The notes beneath the pieces are model-generated. The model did no database searches and had not been told where the DNA came from. It worked only from the letters and a program-made list of their open reading frames with translations. From NCBI RefSeq assembly GCF_947489565.1, contig NZ_CANLEA010000006.1, positions 124,001 through 188,000 on the forward strand: a stretch of 64,000 nucleotides of DNA, given 5' to 3'. The stretch is from an uncultured Kordia sp. (GTDB taxonomy: Bacteria; Bacteroidota; Bacteroidia; Flavobacteriales; Flavobacteriaceae). This document shows, piece by piece, positions 1 through 9,063 of the stretch; position 1 is the stretch's first letter, and each line of letters begins with the position of its first letter. The position numbers and the translations under genes are program-made.

Positions 1-67
1 CAATAAAAAGTGCTAAAGGAATCAGAAATTTGGCAAAACGTTGTTGGAAATCGAATAGTGTTTGCAT
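1..67 (-). CDS. Partial membrane protein, N-terminus only
   Basis: An ATG at 67-65 on the minus strand opens a reading frame that runs off the window edge after 22 codons. The visible residues begin MQTLFDFQQRFAKFLIP and continue into a hydrophobic stretch, which suggests an N-terminal transmembrane segment. It lies 100 bases downstream of the sigma-factor/membrane-protein pair on the same strand and could be the third gene of that operon. Too little is visible to name a family. Confidence 0.4.
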   Translation of the reverse strand, partial: MQTLFDFQQRFAKFLIPLALFI

Positions 68-166
68 ATCGAATTGTTTTGAGTTGGCTTCGCTAAATTA
101 GACTCATACATTGTCAATTTGTTACATAAAAACCAGACAAATTTCCAACAATATTTCGCATTGCTT

Positions 167-787
167 TTACGCTTGTTTCAAACGCTCTATATCACTGATT
201 AATTGACTTAATTTATTTAGAATTGGACCATAACCAGTTTTAAAAGCGATATGATAAATGGCTATCGTAAAAATGGTTCCTAAAGGGATGAAAGCAAATA
301 ACCATTCGTTGGGATAATTCAAACTTTCCAGACCAAAAATTTCACCAAAATTTTTATCGTATTGATTGTAATACGTGTAAATTACCAACGGAACAAGCAT
401 TGCAGGCGCGGCAATCCAAAGCAATCTTGCGGTTGCTGCTTTTCGTTGCAATAGGAGTCTGTGTAATGACTTTAAAAAGTCATAACAATTGGTTTCTTTC
501 GTTGCGACTTCAATTTTCTGAACTTGTTTTTTTGTGATGAAATACCAAATGATACACCAAATAGAAGCAATACTTCCTGACCAAAGACTATTGCCAATGG
601 CATAATTTCCGATAAAGAAAATAACGGCCATTAAAAGTAATGTTTGAGGTTCTGCATGTATGACACGCATGATTTTATCGCCTAAATGTTGTGATTTTTG
701 ATTGTATAAATTTTCAATTCTAGGTGCTACCAAGGTTTCGGTACTCATAAAACCTTCTTTCCAGATATGTTCAATTGATTTTTCCAT
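167..787 (-). CDS. Four-TM membrane protein coupled to ECF sigma factor
   Basis: This 206-residue protein has four hydrophobic segments, at roughly residues 49-66, 70-86, 121-140 and 162-181, with a charged cytoplasmic-looking stretch (about 87-118) in the middle. I do not recognise a named family. Its start codon lies inside the 3' end of the upstream sigma-factor gene (17-base overlap), so the two are very likely co-transcribed and translationally coupled. By position it could modulate the sigma factor, as membrane proteins encoded beside ECF sigma factors often do. However, it has no visible anti-sigma zinc motif (HxxxCxxC), so that role is inference only. Confidence 0.75.
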   Translation of the reverse strand: MEKSIEHIWKEGFMSTETLVAPRIENLYNQKSQHLGDKIMRVIHAEPQTLLLMAVIFFIGNYAIGNSLWSGSIASIWCIIWYFITKKQVQKIEVATKETNCYDFLKSLHRLLLQRKAATARLLWIAAPAMLVPLVIYTYYNQYDKNFGEIFGLESLNYPNEWLFAFIPLGTIFTIAIYHIAFKTGYGPILNKLSQLISDIERLKQA

Positions 788-1265
788 GTACTAATTTTTT
801 AAGCTGTTCTTTGATTCGATTGATGCGAACGCCAATAGTATTGGCATTCATTCCCATAATGCTAGCAATTTCTTGATACGATTTCTCCTCCAAATACAAT
901 AGAATGATGGCTCTGTTAATTTCATTCAATTGCTTGATGGCTTTGTAGAGTTCGTTTAAAGAACCTTTTTTAAAAAACGTTTGACTGTCGTCTTGCACAT
1001 CTTTTGGAATCGCGTCCGATACAAAAGTGTTTGCGTTTTTCTTGTCTTTCTTTAATAAGGTTAAACATACGTTTAAGGATACTCTGTAAATCCATGTTGA
1101 CCATTCTGATTTCCCACTAAAATTGTTGCGACTGCGCCAAATTTGTAAACAAACCTCCTGATAATAATCTTCAAAATCTTCTTGCGAATTGCTGTATGCA
1201 CGACAAATCTTAATAATGATTGCCGCATGCGGAAGAATATGAGAAGTATAAAAATCGTGACTCAT
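771..1265 (-). CDS. ECF-type RNA polymerase sigma factor
   Basis: A 164-residue sigma-70 family protein of the extracytoplasmic function type. Region 2 (about residues 28-72) holds the core-binding and -10-melting helices, with FEDYYQEVCLQIWRS and the WSTWIYRVSLNVCL helix typical of ECF sigmas. Region 4 (about 112-160) carries the helix-turn-helix SYQEIASIMGMNANTIGVRI. There is no region 1.1 or 3, as expected for this class. It is the first gene of a short minus-strand operon and overlaps the next gene, a four-TM protein. The regulon cannot be read from the window, and no clear TAnnTTTG box was found upstream. Confidence 0.9.
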   Translation of the reverse strand: MSHDFYTSHILPHAAIIIKICRAYSNSQEDFEDYYQEVCLQIWRSRNNFSGKSEWSTWIYRVSLNVCLTLLKKDKKNANTFVSDAIPKDVQDDSQTFFKKGSLNELYKAIKQLNEINRAIILLYLEEKSYQEIASIMGMNANTIGVRINRIKEQLKKLVHGKIN

Positions 1266-1440
1266 CTAACAAATTTTCTTGATCAGTGTATGAATAATTT
1301 TTTGGTTGAGAATACGTGCTAACATTATACCTTTTTTAAGTTTTTACAAACTGTCTTTACTACGTTAGTGGCTCAAAGTGAATTTTATTACATGAAGTTT
1401 TCATTTTTTTTTAAAGTAGAAGTAAATACGCTGTAAACCT

Positions 1441-1473
1441 AAAAAAGACAACTCATAACGAGTTGTCTTTTTT
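1441..1473 (-). terminator. Rho-independent terminator
   Basis: A 14-bp perfect stem (arms 1441-1454 and 1460-1473) with a 5-base loop has GACAACTC/GAGTTGTC at its core and A/T runs on both flanks. It lies about 30 bases past the stop of the arylsulfotransferase-like gene on the minus strand. Confidence 0.85.
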
Positions 1474-1504
1474 ATATATACTGTCTTTTAAAATTAGTTA
1501 GAAT

Positions 1505-2815
1505 TTATAATCCGAAACCTGCGATAATAGGATCGTCTACTTCATAGTCATAGGCTCTCCAAAAGAAAGAACCTTCGCCACCATTATATTTCCATACAAG
1601 TTCTTTATCAGGTGTAACTTCCCAGAAACCAAAATCACCTTCGCAAATTAAAGTGTTTCCATTCTTTAAACGTTCTGCACCAGAAATCTTACTTGAAAAT
1701 ATGTCTGGGTTTGAGTAAAACCAAACTACATTAGGTTCATTGTCAGTATTTGGAGTTAGCGAAAATGTTGCTGGCATTTCCAATTCGTATACAGTAGAAA
1801 AACCTGCGGCAAATCCGTTGACATATAATAAAATGTTTCCTTCTCCTTGAACGCCATTTTCTAATAAATTAGGATAGTGATTTCGATCGCCTCGTACTTC
1901 TCCCATCATATTGTCATACGCACGTGGATTTCCAAATCGATACACTAAATCTCCACCTTTTCCGTAATTTCCACCAGTACCAGTTGCAGCTTCAGCAGTT
2001 GTTGTACTGTGATCAATTACCCAAACTTCACTAAAAAAGTTAATACTTAAGTAGATAATATCTTTATTTTCATCATAATCCAAACCGTTTGCATGCATGA
2101 TATCTCCATTGGCAATAGGATTATAATTAACGTTTACTTTATGCGGATTATCGGCTACAACGCCATAATTTGGAAGTGAAGGATCATCATCTTGAATAAT
2201 ATGATCGTAACTTCTCCATTGCCATACGACAGAGTTTGTTTCCGTGTTAATTTCCATTAATGTTTCTGGATAAATATCGCCAGGATTGGCAGATCCTTGT
2301 GCTGCAGCTTCTGCTTCAGGAATACGTTCCCAAACTAAGAGTAGCACATTTCCATTAGGTAACATTTCTACATCATGATGTAACACAAAATTTTCGTTAC
2401 TCAAGGTGTATTCCCATTCTACAGTTCCATTAATGTTTAAGATTTTTACAATACCACCATAACCACCAAATTCAATTTGAGCATTTGGATCTTTAAAGAT
2501 TCCTAAAAGTTTTCCGTTTGGTAATATTTCTAAGTCATTTCCTAAAGGTTCATCAAAAGTAAATTCGTGTACTTTTTGACCAGTTTTATTAGCTAAAAAC
2601 GCAGAATTTTTACCTGCATTTACAGCCAGTGTTAAGTTGTTATGAACTTTATCAGCGTCATAAACTTCTACTTCAGGAGTTAAACTTACTGGATCTGGAA
2701 TAGTAGGTGTTTCCCCTTCGGGTGTAATAATTACAGAATCATCATCTGAGCAGCTTGCAAATGCAAATAATAATGCACAGGCTACATATTTTAAGGTTGG
2801 CGTAAATTTCATCAT
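1505..2815 (-). CDS. Arylsulfotransferase (ASST)-family lipoprotein
   Basis: This 436-residue protein begins with a lipoprotein signal peptide (lipobox AFASC, Cys22), followed by an acidic and proline-rich linker typical of Bacteroidota surface lipoproteins. The rest resembles the arylsulfotransferase family, a beta-propeller recognisable by recurring 'xMLPNGNxLL' and 'xNGDIMHANGLDYDxxxD' blade signatures, the His-rich LHHDVEMLPNG and the RNHYPNLLENG segment. Family members transfer sulfate between aryl donors and acceptors, and many homologues are uncharacterised. There are no partner genes here: it stands alone, with its own terminator at 1441-1473. The propeller fold is well supported; the enzymatic activity is inferred from family. 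Confidence 0.8.
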   Translation of the reverse strand: MMKFTPTLKYVACALLFAFASCSDDDSVIITPEGETPTIPDPVSLTPEVEVYDADKVHNNLTLAVNAGKNSAFLANKTGQKVHEFTFDEPLGNDLEILPNGKLLGIFKDPNAQIEFGGYGGIVKILNINGTVEWEYTLSNENFVLHHDVEMLPNGNVLLLVWERIPEAEAAAQGSANPGDIYPETLMEINTETNSVVWQWRSYDHIIQDDDPSLPNYGVVADNPHKVNVNYNPIANGDIMHANGLDYDENKDIIYLSINFFSEVWVIDHSTTTAEAATGTGGNYGKGGDLVYRFGNPRAYDNMMGEVRGDRNHYPNLLENGVQGEGNILLYVNGFAAGFSTVYELEMPATFSLTPNTDNEPNVVWFYSNPDIFSSKISGAERLKNGNTLICEGDFGFWEVTPDKELVWKYNGGEGSFFWRAYDYEVDDPIIAGFGL

Positions 2816-3139
2816 AGCTTCAATTAGTAGGCTAAAAATAGATAATTCTCGAATAAGTTCATCAAGAAAATGTCTAAGATTTTACCTTTTTAGTCGTATT
2901 CAATTCGTTTTTTAACGTTTAGAAACCATTTTTATACTTTTTTGGACGTTTTTTAAGCGAAAAGTTAGTCATAGCTGTATCTCATCTAGCTTAAAAAGCT
3001 TCAATTTTTTTAAGATGAAATGTGTTTGATGATCGTAATAATTGGGTAGAAGTTGCTTTTTGTACGATAGAATAATTATTTTAGCAAAAGAACCGAATTA
3101 TAAACCATACCGAAAGGCATATTTCTTAAATTACTGCTA
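2816..3139. other. Intergenic region, divergent promoters expected
   Basis: This 324-base AT-rich gap lies between a minus-strand lipoprotein gene and a plus-strand peptidase gene. A near match to the Bacteroidota -7 box (TATTTTTA on the minus strand, 2834-2841) could serve the lipoprotein gene. A small hairpin AGCTTAAAAAGCT is visible near 2988-3000. No ORF or RNA gene was recognised. Confidence 0.4.
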
Positions 3140-3886
3140 TTGCTACTAGACTACCTTAAAGGATTTATTTATCAAAAAACTGACTTGTATCGTTTTGTTT
3201 TATTTGCGAAAAAATTTACCGATAGACAACGTGCAGTCATTTCAGAAGAAATATCTTTTTATAACAAATTGACAGCAAAAGAAAAGCGTGTTTTTGAACA
3301 TCGAGTGCTGCGTTTTATTGATAGTCATACATTTGTAGGTCGAGAAGATTTATTGGTCACAGAACGCATGCAATTGTTAATTTCATGTACGGCAGTTATG
3401 ATTACGTTTGGATACAGACGCTACTTGCTTTCTCGTTTTGAAACAATTTTGGTATATCCGGAACATTACTTTTCTAATATTACACAACAATACCACAAAG
3501 GAGAAGCCAACCCGACGTACAAAACGTTAGTATTTTCATGGGAAGATTTTGAAGAAGGTATCAAAATTGAAGATGACAATCTCAATCTTGGTATTCATGA
3601 ATTTACCCATGCTGTACACTTTAGTTTTTTGACAGAAAGTAGTTATAGTGCTCGCTCATTTTTAAAACACTACAAATTATTGCTTGTTTCCTTAACTGAT
3701 AAAGATGCACAAAAGCGCTTGATAAAAATTGGCTATTTACGCGATTATGCATTTGAGAATCAGTATGAATTTTTATCTGTTTTGATAGAACATTTCTTTG
3801 AAACACCTGAAGAATTCAAGGCAAAATTGCCTAATATTTATAACAGAGTAAAATTGATGCTAAATATGAATGTCGCTGATTTTTAA
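3140..3886 (+). CDS. M90/MtfA-like zinc-dependent peptidase
   Basis: This protein of about 248 residues carries the zincin motif HEFTH at residues 153-157 in the context LGIHEFTHAVHF, with a downstream helical region rich in E/D. The arrangement matches the MtfA (DgsA anti-repressor) / PF06167 peptidases, which in E. coli bind the glucose-repression regulator Mlc and cleave amino-terminal peptides. Flavobacterial homologues lack Mlc, so the substrate is unknown. No ATG lies near the 5' end. The frame is open from about 3104, and TTG at 3140 is the most reasonable start. The 3' end overlaps the convergent kinase gene by 4 bases. The protein is probably cytosolic or membrane-peripheral; no signal peptide is seen. 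Confidence 0.75.
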   Translation: MLLDYLKGFIYQKTDLYRFVLFAKKFTDRQRAVISEEISFYNKLTAKEKRVFEHRVLRFIDSHTFVGREDLLVTERMQLLISCTAVMITFGYRRYLLSRFETILVYPEHYFSNITQQYHKGEANPTYKTLVFSWEDFEEGIKIEDDNLNLGIHEFTHAVHFSFLTESSYSARSFLKHYKLLLVSLTDKDAQKRLIKIGYLRDYAFENQYEFLSVLIEHFFETPEEFKAKLPNIYNRVKLMLNMNVADF

Positions 3887-4536
3887 ATCTGAATTAAGGG
3901 AATTCTAAGACAACTTTGCGTTCCTGCAACGATGCCATCATTGCGTAACGTTCGTACATCCAAAAGTTTTTGCTCACAGGTTGAACCGTTTATTATTTTT
4001 AAACGTTCGTTAATATTTTCAAGGGAAATTCCTGAGCCTTCGTTTAATTCTTTTTTTGTTTTTGTGATGCCTTCACCATTGTCGGTAATGCATGCGTATA
4101 ACATTTCTTTTTCTAGCATTATGGAAATCTTCAATTCGCCTTTTCCGTTGCGTTTCATACCTTTTAAGCCATGAACTATTGCATTTTCTATAAGAGGTTG
4201 CAAAATTAATGGTGGCACTTTGGTATGTTCTAGATCTTCTTTCAAGTCTTCATCAATCACAATAGTATAAGCGAAACCTTTTTCAAAAAGATCGCGTTGT
4301 AATTCGATATATAACTTTGAAATTTCAATCTCGTCTTGTAAATCTATCAATTTATGTTTGGTAGATTTTTGAACGAGTCGGTACAAATGTGAGAGCCTGT
4401 TTAGCCAGTTGATAGACTGATTCACATTTCCTTTGGTAATAGCGTTACAGATACTTTGAATTGCATTATTAATAAAATGCGGATTCATCTGGGAATTCAA
4501 AAGATCGTATCGTAACGATAATTCATTTGATGACAT
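3883..4536 (-). CDS. LytS/YehU-type sensor histidine kinase lacking a sensor domain
   Basis: This 217-residue protein is essentially only the catalytic half of the LytS-family (His_kinase, PF06580) kinases. The phospho-acceptor H-box is LLNSQMNPHFINNAI with His20. The N-box LILQPLIENAIVHGL carries Asn118, followed by DNGEG (152-156) and the G-box GSGISLEN (167-174). Relatives normally have N-terminal membrane or 7TMR segments and a LytTR response regulator encoded next door. Here the H-box starts at residue 12 and no regulator is adjacent. The ATG at 4536 is preceded by about 600 bases without a recognisable gene. It may therefore be a soluble orphan kinase, or the surviving remnant of a larger gene. 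Confidence 0.8.
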   Translation of the reverse strand: MSSNELSLRYDLLNSQMNPHFINNAIQSICNAITKGNVNQSINWLNRLSHLYRLVQKSTKHKLIDLQDEIEISKLYIELQRDLFEKGFAYTIVIDEDLKEDLEHTKVPPLILQPLIENAIVHGLKGMKRNGKGELKISIMLEKEMLYACITDNGEGITKTKKELNEGSGISLENINERLKIINGSTCEQKLLDVRTLRNDGIVAGTQSCLRIPLIQI

Positions 4537-5151
4537 TCAATACATTTTTTTTAGAGTTAACATTTGTTATGCTGGCTTTAGGGATTACTATCAAATAGGT
4601 ATATGTAAATGTACTATTGTTACAGGCAAAAGACAATAGGTTTTTGTCCCTTTTCGCGAAAACGGACTCTATATTCACGGAAAGTAGAATGTTTTTTTTA
4701 CAGTGTACTGTTTTGGTTGTTAGTTGATTATGGTCTTTTTAAAGAAATTTGTTTGAAAAATAGTAAATTCAGTAAATCATCATTAAAAAAGCACTCTTTT
4801 GACTGTAAAAAGGACATTATTTTACTTCAGGAATCAGTAAAAAAATGATAGTCATATGAAAATAAATATTCTTTTTTGTGAAAAATTGATGAAGAAAATC
4901 ACTGTGAAATTTAAATTTTTGGAAAGCTAATAGGCTTCTTAATGAGTTGATTATTGTGTGTGTTTTGTAAAATAAATATAAAAAAAGTATGATTTGTATT
5001 GATTTTTTCTTTACTTGAAATGTATTGCTAATTTTACATCTTTCTTTTCCCTCAAACATTCGTAAAATAGCGACTTGTCAGATATTTAACATTCAATTAT
5101 TATCGAATGTATGCATATATATTACTTTTATTTTCTGAAATAGAAATTGTT
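4537..5151. other. Long AT-rich intergenic region
   Basis: About 615 bases separate the truncated kinase gene from the T9SS cargo operon. The short open frames on both strands here lack family signatures, plausible starts and codon bias, so I treat them as chance. The promoter of the plus-strand operon should lie near the right end, but I see no exact TAnnTTTG box there. The stretch could hold decayed sequence of the missing kinase N-terminus. Confidence 0.4.
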
Positions 5152-5934
5152 ATGATTAAAAAAATACTATTTACTTTATTATTAGGTATAACGCTACAAC
5201 TACAAGGACAAAGCTTTGTAAATGATGGCGCAGAATTAATGCTTCAAGAATCGGCGCTTATATACAGTACTGAGAGTTTTGCAAATAAAAATGACGGACA
5301 AATTCAAGGCGATGGTGTTATGGATTTTTCCGTAGCTAGGAATTTTGCTGTAATTAATCCTGGAGTAGTTATTGGCGATTTAAGTTTTAATTCTTCTTTG
5401 AGTAATAGTCCGGATGCAGGATTTATGCTAGACATTCAAGGAAATGCAGGAATTGGAATAGAAAACGGACATGATCACGTTTTTATTGATGGCGATTTAG
5501 TAACGAATGGAGTTTTAAATATTGCAACTATTGATGGTTTTATTCCAGCAACAACCGATTCGTTTACCATTATATCCTACACTGGAAATCTTTCTGGAGA
5601 ATTTGCAAACGTAAATCTAGGTGCAAACCTTTCTAATTTTGCATTAGATTATACCTTGCCAGGACAAATTCGATTGGTACACCAAACTGTTTTAAGTATA
5701 GAGGAAGCAACTATTGAATCATTACAAGTATTCCCTAATCCAACAAATGATATTATTTACATTCGATCTTTAGACAAAATTGACAAAGTAGAAGTATACA
5801 ATTTATTAGGAAAACAGATATTAAGCACCAGTAAAACGGATAGCGTAGATTTAGGAAGACTAGCTAAAGGACTCTACTTAGTGAAAGTGTACAGTCAAGA
5901 TAAGTTTAGTGTGAAGAAAATTAAAGTACAATAA
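5152..5934 (+). CDS. T9SS type A sorting-domain secreted protein
   Basis: Counting from the ATG at 5152, this 260-residue protein has a signal peptide ([20 protein letters not shown]) followed by a beta-rich domain with repeated asparagine/glycine turns. It ends in a type IX secretion C-terminal sorting domain of about 75 residues. The CTD is recognised by [12 protein letters not shown], the [12 protein letters not shown] strand, [10 protein letters not shown] and a basic end (KKIKVQ). A longer frame from the ATG at 5107 adds 15 residues before the signal peptide, so the 5152 start is preferred. Cargo of this class is exported across the outer membrane and attached to the surface or released. 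The central domain matches no family I can name. It is the first gene of the operon with the three LRR proteins. Confidence 0.85.
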   Translation: MIKKILFTLLLGITLQLQGQSFVNDGAELMLQESALIYSTESFANKNDGQIQGDGVMDFSVARNFAVINPGVVIGDLSFNSSLSNSPDAGFMLDIQGNAGIGIENGHDHVFIDGDLVTNGVLNIATIDGFIPATTDSFTIISYTGNLSGEFANVNLGANLSNFALDYTLPGQIRLVHQTVLSIEEATIESLQVFPNPTNDIIYIRSLDKIDKVEVYNLLGKQILSTSKTDSVDLGRLAKGLYLVKVYSQDKFSVKKIKVQ

Positions 5935-5950
5935 CAAAAGCATTCTACAG

Positions 5951-7417
5951 ATGAAAAAAATACTTTTAATTATTTTAATAATTAAACTGCTGGGAATTAG
6001 TCAACAGGCATTTGCTCGACAAGTACAATGTAGTACAAATTATGTTACACTTGCTACGCAAGAAGATGTAGACAATTTTGTGACCACTTATGCGGGTACT
6101 TGTAATTATGTGCTTTTTCTTACCATTGGGAACTTTAGTGAACCAAATTCAATTACAGATATTTCTGGATTATCTTTTTTAACAGAAGTTATTACTTTGA
6201 ATTTAAATAACCTTCAAGCTTTGTCATCCTTTGACGGGTTACAAAATATCCAAACTGCTAGAGGTTTAGAAATTTTTAATTGTGATCTTATCACTACAAT
6301 CTCACTTCCCAATCTCGTAATTAATGATGTGAATGGTACCCTAAACATTAGTGGATGTAATAATCTACAATCTGTAACGCTTAACCAAACTACAAATCAT
6401 TCCATTAGAAATGGTCCATTAATTAGAAATAATCCACAGTTGGAAAACTTAAACTTTACTGTAGCGTCAACGTCTTCATTCTCATTTGGTGCTGATATCA
6501 CAAATAATGATAGTTTATCTTCATTAGCTTTTCTAGGAAATATATCCAATTATGGAACGATATTAATAGAAGGAAATGCCTCTTTAACAAGTTTGACTAG
6601 TCTGCAAGTTGAAGATCAATTGAATAACCTGATGTTGATTAATAATCCTTTGCAAAATTTGAATGGTTTAGAGAATTTGACGGCTATTGATAATTTGGAG
6701 ATTAAGCAAAGCAATCTTTCAGACTTACAAGGTTTGGAGAATCTAATTTTAGTTTCCGAAAAACTTGAATTATCATCTAATGCATCACTTACAAGTTTAG
6801 CTGGTTTGGAAAGTGTGGCAAACATGGGGAGATTAGAAATAACAAATAATAACACACTTACAGATATTTCAGCAATAAGTAGTTTTCTTTCACTCAATAA
6901 TTTACAACTAATATTGGAAAACAATACACAATTGTCAAATTGTTGTGTTATAGAAGAGCTTATGGAGCGTGGCGTTGATTATTCAGTAGTCACATTAAAT
7001 AATAATGGATCTACCTGTTCGGATATATTTATAACTCTTGAAAATTGCACAGAAGATGGACTTACGGTTGGTGTTGACAATTGTGATAATATTTCAAATC
7101 CTGATCAAACAGACACAGACAACGATGGCGTGGGTGATCCGTGTGATAACTGTCCATCAATAGCAAACAACAATCAACTAGATACAGACAATGACGGAAT
7201 TGGTGATGCATGTCAAGGACAAGCAGGTACCAATACAGGGTTTGTAGGAATAAGCACAAATAATCCACTTGCTAAATTTCATGTAGAAGATGGCGATGTA
7301 TTTATCAGTAATATCAATCGCGGAATTATTATGAAAACAGCATCTGGAAAATGCTTTCGATATAAACCTAACGAGCAAGGAATATTAGTCGGACAAGAAA
7401 TTTTATGTCCGCAATAA
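5951..7417 (+). CDS. Secreted LRR / thrombospondin type 3 repeat protein, copy 1
   Basis: This 488-residue protein has a signal peptide (about 1-22, cleavage near AFA-RQ). A long region of degenerate leucine-rich units follows (about 30-350; for example [20 protein letters not shown] and [10 protein letters not shown]), similar to receptor-L-domain/LRR proteins of Bacteroidota. Thrombospondin type 3 repeats come next (about 375-428), with the calcium-binding acidic pattern [15 protein letters not shown]. The last 60 residues form a conserved C-terminal module (TGFVGIST..., GKCFRY, ending CPQ) shared with the next two genes. It is the first of three tandem paralogues and is probably exposed at the cell surface for binding or adhesion. 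The C-terminal module is not a standard T9SS type A domain, so the export route is uncertain. Confidence 0.8.
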   Translation: MKKILLIILIIKLLGISQQAFARQVQCSTNYVTLATQEDVDNFVTTYAGTCNYVLFLTIGNFSEPNSITDISGLSFLTEVITLNLNNLQALSSFDGLQNIQTARGLEIFNCDLITTISLPNLVINDVNGTLNISGCNNLQSVTLNQTTNHSIRNGPLIRNNPQLENLNFTVASTSSFSFGADITNNDSLSSLAFLGNISNYGTILIEGNASLTSLTSLQVEDQLNNLMLINNPLQNLNGLENLTAIDNLEIKQSNLSDLQGLENLILVSEKLELSSNASLTSLAGLESVANMGRLEITNNNTLTDISAISSFLSLNNLQLILENNTQLSNCCVIEELMERGVDYSVVTLNNNGSTCSDIFITLENCTEDGLTVGVDNCDNISNPDQTDTDNDGVGDPCDNCPSIANNNQLDTDNDGIGDACQGQAGTNTGFVGISTNNPLAKFHVEDGDVFISNINRGIIMKTASGKCFRYKPNEQGILVGQEILCPQ

Positions 7418-7437
7418 AAAATAATATAAGAATTATG

Positions 7438-9036
7438 ATGAAAAAAATTACCCTATTATTCATTTGTGTTTTTTTTGGAATACAGCAAAAAGTGTTAGCA
7501 CAACTATGCACCGATTCATCAATTATAACACTAACAACGCAACAGGAAGTTGATGATTTTGTAGCAACCTATGCTGGAACCTGTACTTCGGTGAATAATC
7601 TTAGAATTGTAAACTTTGCAGATCCAAATGCAGTTACAGATCTTTCAGGACTTTCTTTTCTTACAGAAATCACAGGATATTTTCAAATAGTGTCACAACA
7701 AAGTCTTCCTTCTTTAGCAGGGCTCGAAAATATTCAAAGCATAGAAGGCAATCTTCGGATTGTAAATTGTGATTTGCTTACAACAATTTCACTACCAAGT
7801 CTAACAGGTGTCGTGGCAAATATTGAAGTTAGTAATAATGACAACTTACAATCGATTATTTTAGGAAATGGAACCGGAAATATTATAACACGCAGCGGTC
7901 CTATAATGAAAAACAACCAACAATTATCTTCTTTAGATTTCACATTGTCTTATACACCTACAGCATCTGGGACAACAGAAATTTTTAATAATGATAATAT
8001 CACTTCCATAGCATTTTTAGGGAATTTATCTAATAATGATAGTCTTATACTTATAGAAGGAAATGCGTCTTTAACAAGTTTAAGTGATTTACAGTTAGGA
8101 ACAATAATACACAAGCTGACGCTGATCAATAATCCAATACAAAACATGGAAGGCTTTGAAACTGTAACCACCATTGTAGACATGGAAATCAGGCAAAGTA
8201 GTATCACTAGCTTATCGGGTCTTCAAAATGTAACGAGCATTGGAGACATGGAGATCAGGCAAAGCAGTTTGAATAATTTATTAGGTCTTCAAAGTGTAGA
8301 AGAAGTAGATGAACTCATTATTGAAGATACTAATATTACAGATTTACAAGGTCTAAACAACTTGGTTTCGGTTTCTAACAAAGTTGAATTATTAGCAAAT
8401 GCATCGCTCACAAGTTTAGCTGGCTTAGATAGCATGGCAGATATGGGAGTATTTAGAATCATAAATAATAATGCGCTTACCGATATTTCCGGAATAGCTA
8501 GTTTTCTCTCGTTTAATAGCTTAACATTAATATTAGAAAACAATTTGATATTATCGGATTGTTGTGCACTGCAAGAACTTATAGAACGCGGTGTAGATTA
8601 TTCCGAAATCAGATTAAATAATAATGCTTTTACTTGTTCGGATGTATTTGTTGCGCTTTCTAATTGTACTGATGATGGACTTTCTATTGCAGATGATAAC
8701 TGTGATGGTATTTCAAATCCAGATCAATTAGATACAGATAACGATGGTGTTGGTGATCCGTGTGATAACTGTCCGACAGTTGCCAATAACAATCAATTAG
8801 ATACGGACGGAAATGGAGTAGGAGACGCTTGTCAAGCACAAGCTGGAGCAGATACAGGTTTTGTCGGAATCAGTACTACAAATCCAGCGAGTAAACTACA
8901 TGTAGAAGATGGCGATGTATTTATCAGCAATATTAATCGTGGAATCATAATGAAATCAGCAGATGGAAAATGCTTCCGTTATCAACCCAATACAAATGGC
9001 ATGCTTGTCGGAACACAAATTGTATGTCCACAATAA
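7438..9036 (+). CDS. Secreted LRR / thrombospondin type 3 repeat protein, copy 2
   Basis: The second tandem paralogue is about 532 residues from the ATG at 7438. The frame opens at 7405, but that start lies inside the end of the previous gene and before the signal peptide [17 protein letters not shown], so a start at 7435/7438 is preferred. Its order matches its neighbours: LRR units, [15 protein letters not shown]-type thrombospondin 3 repeats, then the 60-residue C-terminal module ([19 protein letters not shown]). It is closer to copy 3 than to copy 1 (shared [13 protein letters not shown]-like and [14 protein letters not shown] segments), which suggests a later duplication. The acidic repeats should bind Ca2+. 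The ligand is unknown. Confidence 0.8.
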   Translation: MKKITLLFICVFFGIQQKVLAQLCTDSSIITLTTQQEVDDFVATYAGTCTSVNNLRIVNFADPNAVTDLSGLSFLTEITGYFQIVSQQSLPSLAGLENIQSIEGNLRIVNCDLLTTISLPSLTGVVANIEVSNNDNLQSIILGNGTGNIITRSGPIMKNNQQLSSLDFTLSYTPTASGTTEIFNNDNITSIAFLGNLSNNDSLILIEGNASLTSLSDLQLGTIIHKLTLINNPIQNMEGFETVTTIVDMEIRQSSITSLSGLQNVTSIGDMEIRQSSLNNLLGLQSVEEVDELIIEDTNITDLQGLNNLVSVSNKVELLANASLTSLAGLDSMADMGVFRIINNNALTDISGIASFLSFNSLTLILENNLILSDCCALQELIERGVDYSEIRLNNNAFTCSDVFVALSNCTDDGLSIADDNCDGISNPDQLDTDNDGVGDPCDNCPTVANNNQLDTDGNGVGDACQAQAGADTGFVGISTTNPASKLHVEDGDVFISNINRGIIMKSADGKCFRYQPNTNGMLVGTQIVCPQ

Positions 9037-9063
9037 GCATACGTATATCTTTAAAAAAGACTT

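Noticed and set aside
4609-5059. Two overlapping short open frames on opposite strands in the long gap before the T9SS cargo operon
   Set aside because: They lack family features, signal peptides, plausible promoters and flavobacterial codon pattern, and they overlap each other.
5107-5151. Extended N-terminus for the T9SS cargo protein
   Set aside because: It would precede a normal signal peptide; the ATG at 5152 gives a better start.
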